From NCBI RefSeq assembly GCF_000002985.6, contig NC_003279.8:7316001-7380000 (forward strand): a DNA stretch of 64,000 nucleotides, given 5' to 3'. Every line of letters begins with the position of its first letter. Position 1 is the stretch's first letter. The notes under the pieces are model-generated. The model was not told the DNA's origin. It was given only the letters and a program-made list of their open reading frames with translations, and searched no databases. The translations under genes were made by a program, and so were the position numbers. This document shows, piece by piece, positions 47,601 through 58,999 of the stretch. Source of the stretch: Caenorhabditis elegans (lineage: Eukaryota; Nematoda; Chromadorea; Rhabditida; Rhabditidae).

Positions 47601-50600
47601 TGTAATTATCACAACCTTCGTGTCGAGCTCTTCGTGTGTCACATTGTCAAAGAAGAATTCCTGGAACATTCAAGTATGCAAATAGATGTTGTAGTATTCG
47701 GGACCGAAGGGCTATTAGCTCTAATTGTTCTTAGGCACAATATTCTGACTCATGTGTATTTTTTTCTGCTTTTCGCAGATCCCTTCTTTTCAACGACTTA
47801 TTCTAGACAGGGAATAACAGGAGTCATCGTGATCTTCCGATATCTATGCATACACTAACGTCATCTCTCCCTCTCATTGCACTCGAAAATTTTAATTTAG
47901 TGATGCAAGAAAGCACGCAAAAATAGAATCTAGAATTGGTGAGAGCCAGATTTATGCTGTCTTGTCAAGGACCACTCGAGGCAAAAATAGAACCTTCCTA
48001 GTTCTTTCCTGCAGGTGGAGAAAATTGGAGGAAAAAGTTAGGAAAAGATCATGCTTGAAGATTGATGAAATGATAAATAACTGATCTTGTGAGTTTAAAA
48101 AGAATCTTCTGGAATGGTGCGCGTTCCATTAGTTACAACGGTGCTAAATGGGAAAATCTAATGAAGACTTTTTCACCAGCTTCAACACCTGATATGCAAT
48201 TTTCAGCGCTTTCCCACTGTCTTTTCTCCGAATATTTCAAAAATTACCAATATTTTTCCCAGTCTAGTGATTCTGAAAACTTACATGATTGAACAATGGA
48301 TCCCTTCCACGTTTTGTCTCCGACGTCTGTTCTTTTCCTCCTTTCAATCCTGGTATGCTAACCTTGCACAATGCATGAATCTCCATTTCTGGTTTCAGTT
48401 CGCCGGCTAATGCTGAAAATTGAATCAATGTTTATTGGTCCGTGGGCTTGTCGTTTTATGCTCCAATCACCATTCCCCTCATCCCCGGTGGTAATCTGAT
48501 TGTGCCGCCAAAAACTCTTTGAGCATGAGAGCATGAGCAACGATCAGTCCCCCTCCCCATATTCCACTAATTCGCTATTCATATTTTCTTCCCCTCAATA
48601 GGCTCACTCTTTTCTTTCCCCCTTTTTCAATATCCAATTGCATGTTAATTCGAACCGGAACAACGTCTCCGTCTTCGTCTTTTTATGGGGCTCTCCGTGA
48701 ATAATATGAGGTATTGCTCTCAAGTTCAAGAGTAAGAGTAGTTGTCAACAAAACAGATATGACCAACTTGTCAGTTCTCATATCAATTTTGAAAAAGGAT
48801 TAAAGCACTTTTGTTGATAGGAGGTCCGTACCTAGGGGCTTAAAATAGATCTGTGTTCAGATGAAGTATAATCCTATTTTAAATGATAACTATTAAAATA
48901 AGATAAATTGAGCATGTAACTCAGAGATGTGAGGCGTATTTATTCGAATTTTTAATTAGAATTTTATATGGAAAAACAGAGTTAAATTTCGGAAAAATAC
49001 ACTTACTTCTAATTGAGAATTTCTAATAAAATTTGATGCTATGTAGGACCAATTTTTCATACCTTTAAATTAAAGTGAAGTTTTTTTCAGAAAGTACTAA
49101 CTTATGTATGTATATCTGTATATAATATCGATTGAAGAAATCACTCTATACAATTTTCTAAAAAATTTGCCGCGCATCCCTAAAAAATTCCAGACAGTTC
49201 TTCAAATACCCGTTCTCATCAATCACCGTTTTTTTCGGTATACGATATATCAAACGTTTTCGAATTTCTAGGAAATAACCATAATTCTGAAAGACGTTTC
49301 TCATAGAAAGTCACGAGACTAACCCCCGCCGCCAACCCACCCTCACTCGGTTGGTCGTAAAAAACCCTCTAGAAAAAAGCTGGTGGAGGTCCCTTGGCAC
49401 ATCACAAATTGACTATGTAACGGGTTTTTATGGCGTCTCACGAATGTACATACAGAAAGGCGAAAAGTGCACCCAATTCCTGGGCAAGTGTGAAAGGATG
49501 AGTAAGTATTCCCGCATTGGGTAAATCCAAAAAACCCAGCCCTACGAACTTTGCTATTTGATGTGTGTACCTCATCAAAGCGCATGTGCATTTCTAATTA
49601 CTTGCTCACAGACCGACAGATCTCAGACGATGTCCCCGCTTCTTTTTTTGGGTTGACAAGTTGAGAAAGAAAGATCGTCTTCTCATTTCAGAGAACTCAG
49701 AGCACTCAGGAGGCCACGTGGGAAATGTTGAAATGAATGGAAAGAGGCTGTTTGGTCGGTGGGAAAAGCCATATATCTTTGGAATACATGAAGGCCACGT
49801 TTCAAATAGATTTATGATAGATTCCTGGACTAGTTGATGGATTGTATCAGGAAAATGCACAAAAAAAAAGCAAAGCGGTGAACGATTTCTCGTAGAAATC
49901 TTATATTAATCATTTCAAGGATGCCGGGGGTTCAGGCGGGCCAAAAAATGCATTATTCAGTTTGTTGTGAACGTTTTGATAAATTTGAATATGCAATTAT
50001 TGCAGGGTATTAAATACACCGTAAATTCCTTATTTTTCATTTTAAACGTTCATGTTTATTTTTTACCAAAATGAATCAAATCTATCTGAAACAACTTTAT
50101 TTTTATTTTCCCTCAAAGCTTGCACGTACATATGTGATGTTTCGAAAACTTGCAGAATTCAAAAGATTACGTGCAAAATTAGTAGAAAACATGGATCTTA
50201 GAGCTTCACGCTTTTTCCTTTTCCCCCTTCTTATTTTGCTTTGTATTTCCAAAAACTTTTATTTTTCGTGCATTAAAAATGAATTCAATGGGACCTTTCG
50301 GCCACCCTTCAATTACATATTCCAAGTTGCTTCACTCCCTTTTCTACCCTACACTGGTTTTTGTGGGTGCTTTTCTGAGATTCCCGTGGGATTCTAATCT
50401 CAACTGCCTTCAACTTTCAAATGTTTCTTATGTCGAAGGATTTTGGCTTTCGACGTGTTTTTTTGTTTAGTTCTATGAAAAGCTCTCCCCCTTCCTTCTC
50501 GCTAAAAAAAAGTTTCAAAAGAAGAAGAGAAGAGGAGACATAGATGGTTAGTTGATCGAGCACTTCACAAGTCTAGGTTGGAGGACATAATTGGTCAAGG

Positions 50601-53600
50601 ACCGCAGTGGGTGCTACAACACGGAACCACTCGGACCACACTTTTCCTTCTTATCGCTTCTGCAGACTGACCAAGATTGATGAGATTTTCGAAGTCGGAA
50701 AAAGAGAATTTGAAACTTTAAATGTGGAATATCGTTAGTGATAGTTAACATAAATACTCCCATAATAGTCAAACAAAACTGAATATCATAATCAAACACC
50801 CCAAAAATGTTCAGATCTTTCAAAGTTATTTTTGTCAAAATTGTGGAAAATTGCCAAGCATTCGAAAAATTCAGAAAATTTTAGTTGGTTTGGACCCGCT
50901 TTTGTTTTCATAAATTAAAACATAATTAAAATATAAAAAATTGTAGAAAAAACTGCTTTGGTCGTCTTCATTATAAATTAATTGGAATGTAAATTTAAAA
51001 AAATTAAGCGTTTTCAAAAAAATACTTTTAATACGACATTTGGTCTTTTTAAGCCAGAATTATTATTTCCATTTTGCGAAAAAATTAATTAAATCGGAAA
51101 AAATCTCTCCAGGATTCTTGTTTTACTTACAGTTCTGAATGTTCCAAATAATCATTTCAGTATCTTCATAACAGTCAAAATTTCAGTCTACCACTACTTT
51201 TTAACTCTTTAATCCCTCTCTAAATTTTGTCTCATCGTGGCAAAAAAGATGAGATTAGATAAAAGAAGGTTGTTGCAAAATAGATGGATTCGTGACGGAG
51301 AGAAGCGCGACACGTCATTTGCATGCCACAAAGGGAGCCCGAAAAAAGAGTTTAAACAATTCGTAAAGCCTCGGAGCATCATGTAAAAGTTACATCATTT
51401 TAGAATGGAAATATCACAAAGAAATAAGAAACGCAGAGAAAGGTCAAAACTTGTGGAAACCCGCAGAATAAAATACTTGCCTTCAATTTTTGTGACTGTA
51501 ACGCGTAAACGCTTTCGAACTGCAAAGTACAGCAGTGAACAATGGAGTAGACCGAGACCTCGAGGTTGTTGAGGTGTTGGGCTTGAACTTGAAGCGACAC
51601 TCTAAAAATTATATTTTCCATTTAATATTCAGATTAAAGGTTTACCAACCGTTTTGTGAATAGCTGTATTGTTATTTTCAATGATAATTGGAGCATTTGG
51701 AGAATAAAGAGAAGGATCAAGTCCATGAGCAATTGGATCTTCAGTGTCAGAGCTTGATTTGCTGGTGATCTGAAATGAATTACCCTTGTTTATTCGATAA
51801 ATGTTTTTCGGTTCTCATGTCGCAAACACCTTTTTTGTTTTTTTTTAACATTTGAACCATGGTCTTTTAAATCAATTTCAAGGCTTGTCCGATTCAAATC
51901 AAAAGGATTTCCCCATATAAATATATCAGAAATCAAAAATGCACTTAAAAAAGAGTTGAGTCTTATTCAAGTATCTGAGCGTGTTTTTCCTATTCGTCTC
52001 AATTCGGAAATCATCACCACACGCAAAGCAGCAAAACAACTGCAAAGAAAACAGGAAGAGATTGCATGTCTGGGAACGCGTGAATTATAAACAACTGCTT
52101 TGGGTTTTTGTCAGAGTTGATGATATGGTGAAGGGCGGCAAGTGGCACTGATAAATTCATACTCAATTTCCCAGAATCCCCAGTATCCAAAATTTCAATT
52201 TTATTTCAACTTCTCTGATTTTCTATATTTCTTTTTAAAATAGAAGAAAATCTGATTATATATTGTTTTGACGATCGTCACGATCTTGTGACCAATTTCC
52301 AATTTGCCTCCAAACAAGCTACAGTATCCAAAAAATGGTGGCATGACACAGCCAACAAAACAATCAAATCAGTATTGCTAACGAACCAAAATTTTGTTCG
52401 TTTTCTCATTTTATCGGTGAAAATCCAATTTTTGGTGACGTTGTAAACAAAAGGAAACGAAGGCGTTATCGTCGCCCCGTCATCAGCTTCTCCCTTTTTC
52501 TCGGTGTGGTCGGGGGAGCACAGGAAAAAAATTCCACTGTCATCGGGCCTCGAAATTTGATTTTCTTTTCGCAAAAAACCGCAGTTTTGCTTCGTTTTTT
52601 CACTCTTTTTGCTGTCACACACGGATTCGTTCTTCCAAAGGATAAATTTCTCTAGGACGCCCTCGCTGACGGCGTGGGGAGTGCACACACTCAACTGCAT
52701 ATGAATAAGAAATTTGAAGAAAAGGTCCATCGGAAGTAAAGATGACGAGTTTTGTTGGAACAGACAGGCGGTAAAACGAAACGAATGACAAATTATCGCT
52801 GGATATTCGATCCCAGTGATGTCAAAGGTCTGATCATTGTGCTGTAGACCAAGGGAAGACCAAGAAGAGAAATTGGAGAATCTAATGCGTAAATCTCCAA
52901 AAACAACGTCTTGCACTTATTTGAACCCTGTGCTTTAGATATCCGTGGAACCCATTAATTATAAGACATGGGTTACAACATTTACAGAGCTGACTTCCTT
53001 GTGATTCATCCAAGTTAATTCTAAGAAAGTGCAATCTTTATTTAGTTCCTACACTTTCATTCAATTTTTCAACATACGTATCCTCTGCTTTTTTCTAAAA
53101 TTTTGCATCCCAATGCTCTATACAACTAGCACCTCAAAATTACCCACTTCCGCCCAACAGCATCAGCTCCTCTCATTTGCTGCTCGTTTTGTCTATGTGC
53201 TTCTTTTTTTCTACTGCTCTTCGGAGGGGAGCTCGTCGACGCATAAAACTCGAATTAATTTTCCACTTTTTTCGAGGCGACGAGGAGCAGCCGAGAAAGC
53301 ACAACGACGGCTCCTGAAGCAAAAAAAGAAGTTGTTGTGAAGAGTGCCCTCGTTGGCTCATCATTGGTTGATTGAACCCCTTTTCAGTGTCACGTGTGCT
53401 TCAGTAGTAGCACCTCAAAATGTGACGAAGAGGCATCCGTGAAGCTTCTCCACTCCAAATTCGATAGTATGTGTTTGAAATATGAGAGCACCACCAGCAA
53501 AAAAAGAATGGCGACGGAGCACTCAACCAGATCAAATGGTTTTTTGACACTCTAAACTGCTCTTGGGCACTCTCTACTTCCAACAGAGGAAAAAAGATGA

Positions 53601-55534
53601 AAAGGGCGTTCTCAGTAATAGTCTCTTATTATAGACACTGAAAGAGAAAAAATAAATGCTCGCCGTATAATTAAATATTGAGTCTCTCAATACCAAGCAC
53701 AGCTGCCCACTGATTTCGTATCTAGAATCTAAAATTATAGTCAACCGTGTTCGGGTGGAAAAACAATGATGAGGAAGTGTACTTGTGTTATTTTTTTGTG
53801 AAAAACAAAAAACAAAATAAAAAAAAATGATTAGCATAATCTTGATTATTATTACCACTTGCATTCCAATAAGATCAAATTTGATAAAAAAGAACACAGA
53901 ATTTCAAATGTTTTGCCAAAAGCTATGTAGTTATAAAAATACCAATTACTTATTTGAAGAATAACTTAGATTCCTTCACTGTACAAAAATTTATTGATTG
54001 AAACATGTGAAACTTTGTAAGTCACAGTTTTTCGAAACCAAGGGATTTTTTAATTTTATTAAAAGCATTTCAAAAGTTAAGTTTTGATTTTCCCCAATTT
54101 GAAGCTCCATCAAACTTTCAGTCTACAGAATCAATTTCCGAATTTTTCACCGGAACCAGTGTCTATAATTTGATAATATAAATTGTTCAACGTGATCATT
54201 TGTGACTCATAAGCTAGTTTAACTCCCACTGAAAAAGCAGAATGGGAAATGAGAAGAATCACCGATGGATTAAAATGGACACTAAGGATTAGTGCGTTAG
54301 AATCCCTTCATCGTCGCGTCGTTTGCATTATTATTGCAACTCTTTTGCCCATTTTTTCTTTTTCTTAAGAATGCATTCCCACGTGACAAATACTCAAAAC
54401 TTGAAGAGGAATTTGACGCCTGATAAACAGAGTGACGTGGGAACGAGAAACAGAACGCCTCTCAAATTTGCTCGTTTTCTAAAAAATTTCAAAACCTCAA
54501 AAATCGAAAAGCTTGCGTTGGCCTACGGAAGTGACTCCCAACATCCGGTCTATCCCCGCTACTTCTTTTTTTAGCTTCACTAATAGACTGCCAAAATATA
54601 TATCAAGCAGGTTAATTTCCTGTTTTCAATACAATATGAGAATATATATTCTAGATATGTTTTCTGTTTGATATATTCATATACTTACAGTAATTCTGTG
54701 ACATAAAGGAAATATGAAATTTTTTTGAAGATTAATAAATAAGCCTGTTCAAATTAAACATTTGACTTATGATTTATGCATCTTCTTGTTTCCTTAGAGA
54801 TGTATACGAATGAGAAGATGCTCACGAGGAACTCACCTCCTCAAGCGGAAAAATCTTAATGCATACTATTTGACTTAGACACCCCGAAGACTTCAATAAC
54901 TAACCTGTTCAATGGACGGTGAATGGACTGAAAACTTTGACATTCGACGTGGTTGGGGTGGTGGTGCAATGAGAATTTCAGGTGATATCCTTCGAATTTC
55001 TTCTGGAGGTGTTACCACTACAGGATCTTCATATTCGACGACTTCTCCATCATCTCCTTCTTCTTCTTCTTCTTGAGCATAGTCTTCTTCAACAACTTCA
55101 CTCTCATCGACATCTTCTTCTTCGTAGAATTCAGGCTCATCTGGAGTTGGATCAGGTGTAAGTGATACTGGTGATAATGAACATTGAGAGTTTCCAGGCC
55201 CATTATGTGCAAGACTTGTGAGATTACTAAGTTCAGCAGTTGGTGGTCTCGGAAGTTGTCTCCCAGACGGCCTTCGTTCCAAATGCGGTGCCGCACTTGG
55301 GCACCTGTATTCGGGGGATAATGGTGGCGGAGTCGGAAGGATCCTTGGCGAGCTGCTTCTTCTTAAATGTGTGTCTGGAGGCATCGGTAATCTTCGTCTG
55401 CATGTTGGCTCCAAAAGTGCCGGATAGGTTGACAGATGACGCTGCTGCGGTTGATGCATTGGCGGCGTGATCGCAGGCGAACGCGTCGACGAATCCGGGG
55501 TATGAGGTAGAGAGCGGATTTTGGGAAATTGTGG
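44657..55534 (-). CDS. Tandem C2-domain protein, synaptotagmin/Slp-like (5' end incomplete)
   Basis: Twelve supported exons (54905-55534, 51650-51769, 51481-51601, 48285-48412, 47555-47660, 47410-47501, 47084-47195, 45565-45633, 45151-45256, 44986-45100, 44657-44746, all frame-consistent, plus upstream candidates listed separately) encode at least 562 residues. The first 210 are disordered: Pro-rich with two GRQLPRPP/RRLPMPP-like motifs, then a strongly acidic run (EEEDVDESEVVEEDYAQ). C2A spans about 267-395 (LLHCSLLYFAVRKRLRVTV to GEASVPLRDI) and C2B about 400-540 (VDALPKCGLIGAPDVCVKITL, NEAVMF, SIVISVHD, IGCAYLG). The Ca-binding Asp residues of both loops are largely missing, so Ca-independent membrane or protein binding is likely. 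The tail is acidic. The intron 48413-51480 has a GC donor. Relatives include Slp, rabphilin and synaptotagmin 14/16 types; the exact orthologue is unclear. (The list above holds eleven ranges; a twelfth exon is upstream.). Confidence 0.87.
45634..47083. other. Large intron of the C2-protein gene
   Basis: 1,450 bases, mostly AT-rich, with a somewhat GC-richer block at 45770-45960. Short frames on both strands there have no exon-like borders. Confidence 0.5.
48413..51480 (-). other. 3.07-kb GC-AG intron of the C2-protein gene
   Basis: The donor reads AAG then GCAAGT on the minus strand and the acceptor is TTTTCAG, so the intron is of the minor GC-AG type. The reading frame joins exactly across it. 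It contains a GC-richer block at 49320-49860 with two open minus-strand frames (82 and 84 codons) whose status is unknown. Confidence 0.75.
51770..54904. other. 3.1-kb intron of the C2-protein gene
   Basis: Holds an open minus-strand frame of 212 codons (52278-52916) that begins with GTG, not ATG, and lacks recognisable character; I do not call it a gene. The block 52420-52720 is GC-richer than its surroundings, as expected for a regulatory region. Confidence 0.45.
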
Positions 55535-56080
55535 CTGAAAATTAATACATTTTGAAACTAGACTCTAGATTATGAGCTGATGCAAGGTGAAAAAGAAAAC
55601 AAATAGTTACTGGAATAGTTTTTATATGAACTGTAAAAACCTTACATTGTAATTATTTTCTAAAAACATGACCTTAAAAAAGAAAACAAAACATTATAGT
55701 TCTAGACATCTAGATATTTTTATTTGATGAGAACACGCTGAAAAGGATCTAAACAACAAAAAAAATAATCAGAAAAAAGGAAAGGCGAAGAGTAGAATCT
55801 ATAAAGAATGTCACGTGTCATCACCAGAGTGAAGTAGTAAGGACGCTTCGGCGACGGAGGGAGGGGCTCGCGGAAAACAAAACAAAAAGTGACCAAAACT
55901 TGTAAAGTGGCTGAAAAATAAGAAAATAAGGCGGACGTAGAGACAAGGAGCTGTGCTGTAGAAGCGGTGAAGACACAAGATAAAGCTGAAGAAAGGAGGA
56001 GCTGCTCCTGCCCCACACACACACTCACATATACGGAGAGATTGCCAGAGAGCAGTAGAGCAGTATTCTGAGGAGAATTG

Positions 56081-56107
56081 GGGCGGGGCGCCGGTCTCTA
56101 TATAAAG
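56081..56107 (+). promoter_or_regulatory. GC box and TATA box, plus orientation
   Basis: GGGCGGGG at 56081-56088 is followed by TATATAAAG at 56099-56107. In plus orientation this is an ordered core-promoter arrangement, but no plus-strand gene follows. In minus orientation the TATA could serve an internal promoter of the C2 gene. Confidence 0.35.
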
Positions 56108-57000
56108 CTGTGCTCTCTAGGAATGGGCGGGATTGTCTAGTTTAGGAAGATCGGAAAAGCCGTCGAAACACTGAAGAGCATATCTGAAAATGTTTGCAAA
56201 AGTGGAACTATTAGTGGAAAACATGCGAAGGATATGTGAATTGAAGCGGAACAGAATGGAAGTTTACAGGTTCATGAAAAAGAAAAAAAAGAAAAGAGAA
56301 TGAGAAATGATTCATTTGGTATGCAACACCACAATATATACACCCAAACTCAACATCCCAAATGTTTTTAGTTTTTTTTTGTATGAAAAAAGGAGAGGTC
56401 AAAAGTTTAGGGGGAATAGGAAATTTAGTAAAAGAATGACAAATCAGCAATTATAGACTAAAGCTTTTTATAATAACATGTCGAATACATGGAGACATAA
56501 ACCTTAAGAAGGACATCAATTGTTACATCGTAGTTTAGTTATCGTAACTGGTATTTACCAAGCTAGAAATTCGTTGAAAGTACAGTAATCTGGAAAAGTG
56601 CACTTTTCTAGACTTGTTAATCACGCATTGACGGTATATCATGAAATAAACTGTGATTATAAAATATTAAATAACGGATCCATTTCGTTGTATTGCTGAA
56701 ACAAATACAAACTACAATATACAGTAGAAATAATATGTATAGGGCCTATATTTGGCATTGAACCAACATCTTTTATGTCATTTAGGCCGTTTTAAATTAA
56801 ACCTAACCAGGTCACAAGAATACTCGAAAATATGCTCCACCTCTATCTCGCTTTATTTTCGTTTTTTCATCCAATTTCCTTGTATTTTCAGTATGCTTTC
56901 GTTCTTTTCTTGAACATTCTCACGAATATAATAAAGTAATACAAAATAAACCGAAAATCCCAAAAGAATACCATTTTGAAGAAATCATCTAGTTTACAAC

Positions 57001-57048
57001 TTCAACGAGGTCATGGCTAGATCGTGTGAAGCTTGTTGGAAAACGCTT
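57001..57048 (-). CDS. Candidate upstream exon of the C2-protein gene
   Basis: A TTTTTCAG acceptor and a GTTGTA donor border exactly 16 codons (KRFPTSFTRSSHDLVE). It begins and ends in phase 0, as required to join the exon at 55534. The donor is weak. Confidence 0.4.
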
Positions 57049-57145
57049 CTGAAAAATGAGAAATAGAAAAATAGAAACATTTTAATATACATATATGCTA
57101 TTGGTAATGTATGTTCCAAACGGAGTGACGAAAAATAGCATACAA

Positions 57146-57213
57146 ACCGGTAGAGCACGGTAAGGTCAAGTGAGGAGCAAGGCGACAAAGAGCCCCGACG
57201 CCTCGCCCGGATC
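57146..57213. other. GC-rich island of unknown nature
   Basis: A 68-base GC-rich block starting ACCGGTAGAGCACGG in very AT-rich DNA. On the minus strand it is open as part of a 92-codon frame, but the phase does not fit the neighbouring candidate exons. It could be a small RNA, an alternative exon or a repeat copy. Confidence 0.35.
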
Positions 57214-58540
57214 AAATGTCTAGTTAAACTTCTATTATTAAACAAAACTTGTCTACACTTATTGTCGTACACATGTTTTCAATTTTCCATCTTGTTTTTG
57301 TTTTGAAATCGACGCAAAAGTGCGAGATCTAAGTGTTTTTCGAAATGGAAATTGAAAAACATTTCATAAGTTTAGTGCTGGAAGAAGTGTCGAAATAGAC
57401 AACAAATTATTTATGTGGGAAGTTTTTGTGTTCGCTTTCTTGTTATTTGTGATTCTTTATATGAAATATCTTTAAACAATGTTTTTTAAAACGTTTTGAG
57501 GGCAATTTTTACCTTATGTTTAAAAAGTTTGTTTAAAAAAAATTCGACTACAATTCGCAGTAGTCCGAATCAAACAGAATCTAGAAATTGAATTATACAT
57601 AATGGATAATAAAGATTTTTTCAAAAAATCTAAATCTAATAAATTACCGTGGGGATTTCGAAGAAAAAGGCTAAAAATTATGTGATATCTTACACTCAAC
57701 ATGTCTTCGCTTCTGAAAATAATTTGTTGACTCAATTTCAGTTAAAAAAAACTGCATTCTGAGAAAGTAAAAAAAGTTGTTTTCAGAAGGAAAAGGTCAA
57801 AAAGCATACACATATACATGTCATAACATGAATTCGGAAGTGCAACATCAACTCTATTCTATTTTTTTCAAGAAAACTTATCCTATTTTTGCCCTTCAGT
57901 ATTCTGATAGATGCATGACTTTTTCACTTTTTATTTCTCAATTATTCCGTCTAGGTATGGGAAAAAAGACTTTAAGATCAAACTACAAGTATAGCAGTAA
58001 AATGAATAAAATTTTATTACTAGTAGAGTGTCTTAGCAGAATTTTAAAATTAATTGGAATAGCATTATGATTTTTTTACGACATTTTTAAAGGTTTGACT
58101 TCGAAACTAAATGTTTTGACAGTTATATGTTATTTTAATTTATTGCAAATCTCCATCAAACAATTTGACTATTTTTGAATTTTTAACAATTATCCTTGTA
58201 AGAAGGTGTTCAATAACTGTTCTGGAAAAATTAAATTTGAAAGTCAAAAAATACTACTATGCTGTTCTTAACTTCTCCACCCAGAAAAACACTGTTTATG
58301 CTTGATTGAAATTAAATATACGTAGGAGGCGGAAATATTTTGATGACGAGAGATTGCTCATTGGACGCTTAGTTTTGTTTTAGAATTCTAGATTTTAGGT
58401 TGAGATGATTGATAAGAGTACTGATGGAGTTTTCTTTTACCTCATGATGATTCATGATGATTAATTCTGAAAAAAAGTGATGGTGCCAGTGGCAATTTGT
58501 TTAGAACAACATACTATGATTCAAAAATTGTAACACACAC

Positions 58541-58564
58541 AATACATACAACAATACATACAAC
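58541..58564. repeat. Tandem repeat, 12-base unit x 2
   Basis: AATACATACAAC twice in succession, followed by a decayed third copy. Confidence 0.7.
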
Positions 58565-58926
58565 AAGAAATACAACAAAAAATTTATCAAAATTGCAAAA
58601 ATTACCATAACCAAAACTTTGTTTGAAAATGACATAAATCTTTCAATAAATTTAGTGTTGCATTATAAAATTTGGTCATAACTATTGTAAGCTGATTCAG
58701 ACAAAATCTCCACTGGCACTACTCCACTTTTAATGGTAGTTACCAAAAAACAACTTGAAACGAATTCTTATAAATGTGTGCCTAGCACACGTCTTTCACA
58801 TCTTTCAATATTAAACCAATAAGCGTAATGAAATTTTCAAAAAATTATTCGAAGAAACCCGTCTACACAGAAATGAAATGTGCCCTACGGCAATATAACA
58901 TCTCGTGCTCATTGAGACCGCTTCAC

Positions 58927-58995
58927 TATTAATGTTTTATTTTCAGTTTCATTTTGAATAATGAAGCTTTTCGGTCGACTAAACGATCGGTTTCT
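58927..58995 (-). CDS. Candidate further upstream exon of the C2-protein gene
   Basis: A TTTCATTTCAG acceptor and GTGAAG donor border 23 codons (RNRSFSRPKSFIIQNETENK then TLI), phase 0 at both ends. Joined with the exon at 57001-57048 and that at 55534 it keeps one open frame. No start codon is visible in it, so the true 5' end lies further upstream or elsewhere. Confidence 0.4.
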
Positions 58996-58999
58996 CTGA

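Noticed and set aside
52278..52916. A 212-codon minus-strand frame inside a C2-gene intron
   Set aside because: It opens with GTG and not ATG, and has no recognisable domain or clear exon borders. I could not exclude it entirely.
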